Translations under genes and position numbers: made by a program
The notes under the pieces: model-generated
Seen by the model: only the letters and a program-made list of their open reading frames with translations
What the model was told of the DNA's origin: nothing
The model's database searches: none
Shown here: positions 61,184 to 64,000 of the stretch, piece after piece
Position numbering within the stretch: position 1 is the stretch's first letter
Layout of the letters: each line of letters begins with the position of its first letter
Source: Bacteroidales bacterium
GTDB lineage: Bacteria; Bacteroidota; Bacteroidia; Bacteroidales; Muribaculaceae
Assembly: GCA_014800795.1 (NCBI GenBank)
Contig: JAAVFL010000004.1
Coordinates: 186,001-250,000 of the forward strand
Length of the DNA: 64,000 nt
Reading direction: 5' to 3'

Positions 61184-62857
61184 ATGAAGTTTACCTTTAC
61201 ACGAACGCTGCTGCTGATTCCGGCAGCGGCGTTAAGCGTTTTCGCAGCAGTGGCATCGAAGCCTGTTCCGGTATTTGTGGTCGCAGGACAGTCGAACAGC
61301 GACGGCCGGATTCCTGACACCGATGTGCCCTATTATGCCGATTTCAGCAATTGCATGTATTGCTATGCAGATGGCAACACGTTCCGCGACGGAGCTTTTG
61401 AGACATACACTCCGTATACACATGTAAGCGGTGATTCGAACCGTTTCGGTTACGATGCGTTCGTTTACCATTATATAGGCCAGGCGACCGGCGACAAATT
61501 CTATGTAGTGAAGGAAACTCTCGGCGGCACGGCTATCGATCCGTCGTGCAGCAATTCGAACAGCGGTCTGTTCTGGAGCTGTGATCCGGAATGGTATGCT
61601 GCCCAGACGGCCTCAAGCCTCGGCGGAAAGTCGCTTATGAAGTCGTTCGAGCGCTCTTTCGCGGCCTGTGTGGAGAATACTCTGGCGGCTATCGAGGGTG
61701 GATATGACGTGAAAGCCATTCTCTGGCATCAGGGTGAGAGCGATTCCACATTTGACGGACCCCAGAACTATTACGGAAATCTCTCGGCTCTTATAGCTCA
61801 TATGCGTGGCTTTATCGCTGAAACAACCGGCAATGAGGAATATCGCGAGTTACCATTCATAATGGGCACGGTGCCACATCGCAGCAAGCAATATAATGCC
61901 GATGTGGAGGCTGCCCAGAAGCGCATTGCCGAGGAGGATCCGAATGTATATCTGGTAGATATGTCTGAGCAGACACTTCAGAAAGACGAGCTGCATTTCG
62001 ATGCCACAAGTGCCGAGTATATGGCTGTGAATGTGTTCAGAACGCTTGTCGGGCTTGATATAGTTCCCGATGTGACGACCTGGACCGATCTCGAGGTTAC
62101 CGGCGAACTGCTCGTAAATCCTGATTTCGAGATCAACCGCGCCGGTGAGGTCAATCCGGCAGGAAATGTTGACAGAGGTATACCCTACGGATGGGATTCG
62201 GAGGGAGAACTGAAGCTTAACGGCTCCGGACAGATGTCTTATGGAATAAACAACGACGGCTCGAACATCCACGGCGACAACCTCTGCTGGATCAACTCGT
62301 CGCCGATGCCCGAATTCTTCGAACTGTCGCAGACTGTCCCTGCTGAAAAGCTGAAACCTGGCGTTTACGAAGTGCGTTGCAAACTATGGGTGGAAGTTGC
62401 CAAGAAGAACAATTGCCGCATGTTCGCCAACAATGAGGTTCAGTATTACGGATACGACACCGACTATACCAACCTTCTCGAACCTGACGAGAATGCTACC
62501 TACGGAGGATATGCCGGAGGGCAGAACAATAATTTCATCCTCCGTAATATGCATGTAAGGGTGGCTATAAACGAGGGTGATGATCTGAAACTCGGAATAC
62601 GCTCCAGTTGCCGCAAGAACGACGGCAGCACAACATCGGACAATTCCGGCTGGTTCAAGGTTGATGAGTTCCGCCTCTTTTATGTGGAGCCGCATACCGG
62701 CACCGGTGTTGACGGGGTGGAAACCGAACTCTGTAATCAGTTGCAGACAAAAGGAGTTTATGACGTAACCGGGCGTCTTCTCCGCGACTGCGGCTCTATC
62801 GACGGACTTTCAGCCGGAATGTATATCGTGGATGGCAAGAAGACGTTGGTAAGATAA
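61184..62857 (+). CDS. Secreted SASA/SGNH-type acetylesterase with C-terminal sorting tail
   Basis: 557 residues. A signal peptide (about 1-25) is followed by an SGNH hydrolase of the sialate O-acetylesterase (SASA) type: VVAGQSNSDGR with Ser37 as nucleophile, LWHQGESDS (block III-like) and DELHFDATSAEY carrying the catalytic Asp-x-x-His. A beta-sandwich region (about 305-500, NPDFEINRAGEV to WFKVDEFRLFYVE) looks like a carbohydrate-binding module. The tail KGVYDVTGRLLRDCGSIDGL, SAGMYIVDGKKTLVR matches Bacteroidales sorting tails. It probably removes acetyl groups from host or dietary glycans. Confidence 0.85.
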   Translation: MKFTFTRTLLLIPAAALSVFAAVASKPVPVFVVAGQSNSDGRIPDTDVPYYADFSNCMYCYADGNTFRDGAFETYTPYTHVSGDSNRFGYDAFVYHYIGQATGDKFYVVKETLGGTAIDPSCSNSNSGLFWSCDPEWYAAQTASSLGGKSLMKSFERSFAACVENTLAAIEGGYDVKAILWHQGESDSTFDGPQNYYGNLSALIAHMRGFIAETTGNEEYRELPFIMGTVPHRSKQYNADVEAAQKRIAEEDPNVYLVDMSEQTLQKDELHFDATSAEYMAVNVFRTLVGLDIVPDVTTWTDLEVTGELLVNPDFEINRAGEVNPAGNVDRGIPYGWDSEGELKLNGSGQMSYGINNDGSNIHGDNLCWINSSPMPEFFELSQTVPAEKLKPGVYEVRCKLWVEVAKKNNCRMFANNEVQYYGYDTDYTNLLEPDENATYGGYAGGQNNNFILRNMHVRVAINEGDDLKLGIRSSCRKNDGSTTSDNSGWFKVDEFRLFYVEPHTGTGVDGVETELCNQLQTKGVYDVTGRLLRDCGSIDGLSAGMYIVDGKKTLVR

Positions 62858-62884
62858 CCGGATATACGGATTCATGAAATAACA

Positions 62885-62929
62885 ACGACGGGATAGTGCC
62901 TTTCCGGTTAGCTGTCCCGTCGTCGGTTT
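62885..62929 (+). terminator. Terminator after the acetylesterase gene
   Basis: ACGACGGGA (62885-62893) pairs with TCCCGTCGT (62915-62923), followed by CGG and T6. Confidence 0.82.
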
Positions 62930-62956
62930 TTTATTTATCGGCGATTAGTCCGCTGC

Positions 62957-63508
62957 TTACTTACCGAAGTAGCGGTCAAAAAGTCCCTTGAAGCCGCGGC
63001 CATGGCGTGCTTCATCCTTAGCCATTTCGTGAACGGTATCGTGGATAGCGTCGAGGTTGGCTTTCTTGGCGTTTGCTGCGATGCGCATTTTGTCGGCGTT
63101 AGCACCGGCTTCTGCCATCATGCGTTTTTCAAGGTTGGTCTTGGTGTCCCATACCATGTCGCCGAGGAGTTCTGCGAATTTTGATGCATGTTCGGCTTCC
63201 TCCCATGCGTAGCGCTTGAATGCTTCTGCAATTTCGGGATAACCTTCGCGGTCGGCCTGGCGCGACATAGCCAGATACATACCCACTTCGGTGCATTCAC
63301 CGAGGAAGTGGTTGTTGAGATCCTTGATCATTTCCTCGTCGCAACCCTTGGCAACGCCGATCTCATGCTCTGTCACGAAATTGAGCACTTCAGTGTCCTC
63401 TACTTCCTTGAATTTGCTGCGCGGAGCGCCGCACATCGGGCACTTTTCAGGTGCCTCGTCACCTTCGTGAACGTAGCCACATACGGTGCAGATGAATTTC
63501 TTCTTCAT
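62957..63508 (-). CDS. Reverse rubrerythrin (N-terminal rubredoxin, C-terminal ferritin-like domain)
   Basis: 183 residues. The rubredoxin domain comes first: [21 protein letters not shown] (two CxxC pairs, residues 8-28). A ferritin-like four-helix domain follows, with [35 protein letters not shown] and [13 protein letters not shown] supplying Glu and His iron ligands. This order, the opposite of classical rubrerythrin, defines reverse rubrerythrins, which reduce hydrogen peroxide in anaerobes. Confidence 0.94.
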   Translation of the reverse strand: MKKKFICTVCGYVHEGDEAPEKCPMCGAPRSKFKEVEDTEVLNFVTEHEIGVAKGCDEEMIKDLNNHFLGECTEVGMYLAMSRQADREGYPEIAEAFKRYAWEEAEHASKFAELLGDMVWDTKTNLEKRMMAEAGANADKMRIAANAKKANLDAIHDTVHEMAKDEARHGRGFKGLFDRYFGK

Positions 63509-63612
63509 AATTATCTTCTTCTATAGCTAAAACGTTATATATTGATAAGATATGACCGGCGATTCCCTCCGGAGCCGCACGGCAGGCGGCCTGAGCCACC
63601 GTTTGAAGTACG

Positions 63613-63644
63613 CAAAGATACCAATGAATGGCATTATGTGCAAG
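63613..63644 (-). promoter_or_regulatory. Promoter of the reverse rubrerythrin gene
   Basis: TATCTTTG on the minus strand (63620-63613) with CTTG 20 bases upstream (63641-63644). Leader about 95 bases. Confidence 0.6.
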
Positions 63645-63648
63645 AACT

Positions 63649-64000
63649 TCAGACTATTTTTTCTCCCTCGAGCCAAATATGTGAGATGACAGGTGTGGTA
63701 TAAGCATACAGCGGGAATGCGAGCGATGGGAGGGGCACTGTAGTAAAGAAGTTCGCTTTTTTACCCGGAGTTATTGTGCCTGTGCTTTGACTCAGTTCCA
63801 TAGCCGCCGCTCCGTTCAGGGTTACTGCATTCCATGCCTGCTCGGGTGTGAGTTTCATTTTTATGCATCCCAGCGCGGCAACAAAGCGCATGTCGCCTGA
63901 TGGTGAGGATCCGGGATTATAGTCAGATGCGAGAGCGACGGGGAGTCCGGCGTTTATGAATCCCCAGGCATTGCCGTAGGGCATTCCCAGAAAAAATGAC
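63649..64000 (-). CDS. hutI: Imidazolonepropionase, 3' part (runs off the window end)
   Basis: The last 116 codons of an amidohydrolase. The stretch GLPVALASDYNPGSSPSGDM carries the metal-binding Asp and substrate-contacting residues in the DYNPGS motif specific to HutI. ALGCIKMKLTPEQAWNAVTL, NGAAAMELS and GTITPGKKANF are the usual C-terminal composite-domain residues. HutI opens imidazolone-5-propionate to N-formimino-glutamate in histidine degradation. The 5' part lies beyond the window. Confidence 0.92.
   Translation of the reverse strand, partial: SFFLGMPYGNAWGFINAGLPVALASDYNPGSSPSGDMRFVAALGCIKMKLTPEQAWNAVTLNGAAAMELSQSTGTITPGKKANFFTTVPLPSLAFPLYAYTTPVISHIWLEGEKIV

Noticed and set aside
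1-64000. tRNA, rRNA, CRISPR arrays, insertion sequences, prophage
   Set aside because: Intergenic stretches were read for cloverleaf T-arms, regular spaced repeats and transposase-like frames; none was found.

Overview
The window is chromosomal DNA of a Bacteroidales bacterium, most likely a gut Muribaculaceae-type organism. This is inferred from three things. Promoters follow the Bacteroidota pattern (TTTG, about 19-20 bp, TAnnTTTG). Surface lipoproteins have DUF4493/PCMD-like architecture, with NVEALA-type and C-terminal sorting-tail proteins. The housekeeping set is typical of the order (DUF2027-Smr protein, reverse rubrerythrin, GlyS of the single-chain type, META lipoprotein). I saw no rRNA, tRNA, CRISPR array, transposase or prophage.

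Layout. 1-7.6 kb: 5' part of a rubrerythrin, a large periplasmic TPR protein, an outer-membrane beta-barrel, a divergent AsnA-like protein that has lost its catalytic signatures, trmD, and a small TPR protein. 7.7-12.8 kb: mannose-1-phosphate guanylyltransferase, an NlpC/P60 hydrolase, a small OM barrel, a MIP18/DUF59 Fe-S factor coupled to lpxH, a candidate small RNA, and a META lipoprotein. 12.9-16 kb: parB and parA, a parS-like repeat region, then a decayed NVEALA-peptide/thioredoxin cassette. 16-24 kb: surE, an EFR1 ferredoxin, a DUF2027-Smr protein, queA, cardiolipin synthase, an LTA-synthase-like phosphotransferase, and a minimal secreted sorting-domain protein. 24-35 kb: acyl-CoA ligase; the parE-coaD-S41 protease run; a UvrA2-like protein; glutamate dehydrogenase; and an apparent gutted gene that keeps its promoter, C-terminal tail and terminator. 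35.6-43.7 kb: efp, a DMT exporter, a UDG-like glycosylase, dedA-rpe-(double receiver + PPDK_N protein), and fucO-like dehydrogenase. 43.8-51.9 kb: coiled-coil protein, DPP IV, an unrecognised six-TM protein, miaA with an overlapping unknown exported protein, and a PepSY-like lipoprotein. 52-58.2 kb: a three-gene operon of paralogous DUF4493-type lipoproteins. 58.3-64 kb: glyS, lemA, an FKBP lipoprotein, a GDSL/SGNH-like acetylesterase with a sorting tail, reverse rubrerythrin, and the 3' part of hutI.

How it fits together. Most genes serve core functions: tRNA modification and charging (trmD, queA, miaA, glyS), translation (efp), chromosome segregation and topology (parAB, parE), envelope building (lpxH, cls, LTA-synthase-like, NlpC/P60, manC, OM barrels) and oxidative defence (two rubrerythrins). 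The accessory layer is surface-directed. The items I judge most likely to be new are the AsnA-like pseudoenzyme, the small RNA between lpxH and the META gene, the decayed NVEALA cassette, the DUF4493 triple operon with its leader ORF, and the receiver-PPDK_N fusion.
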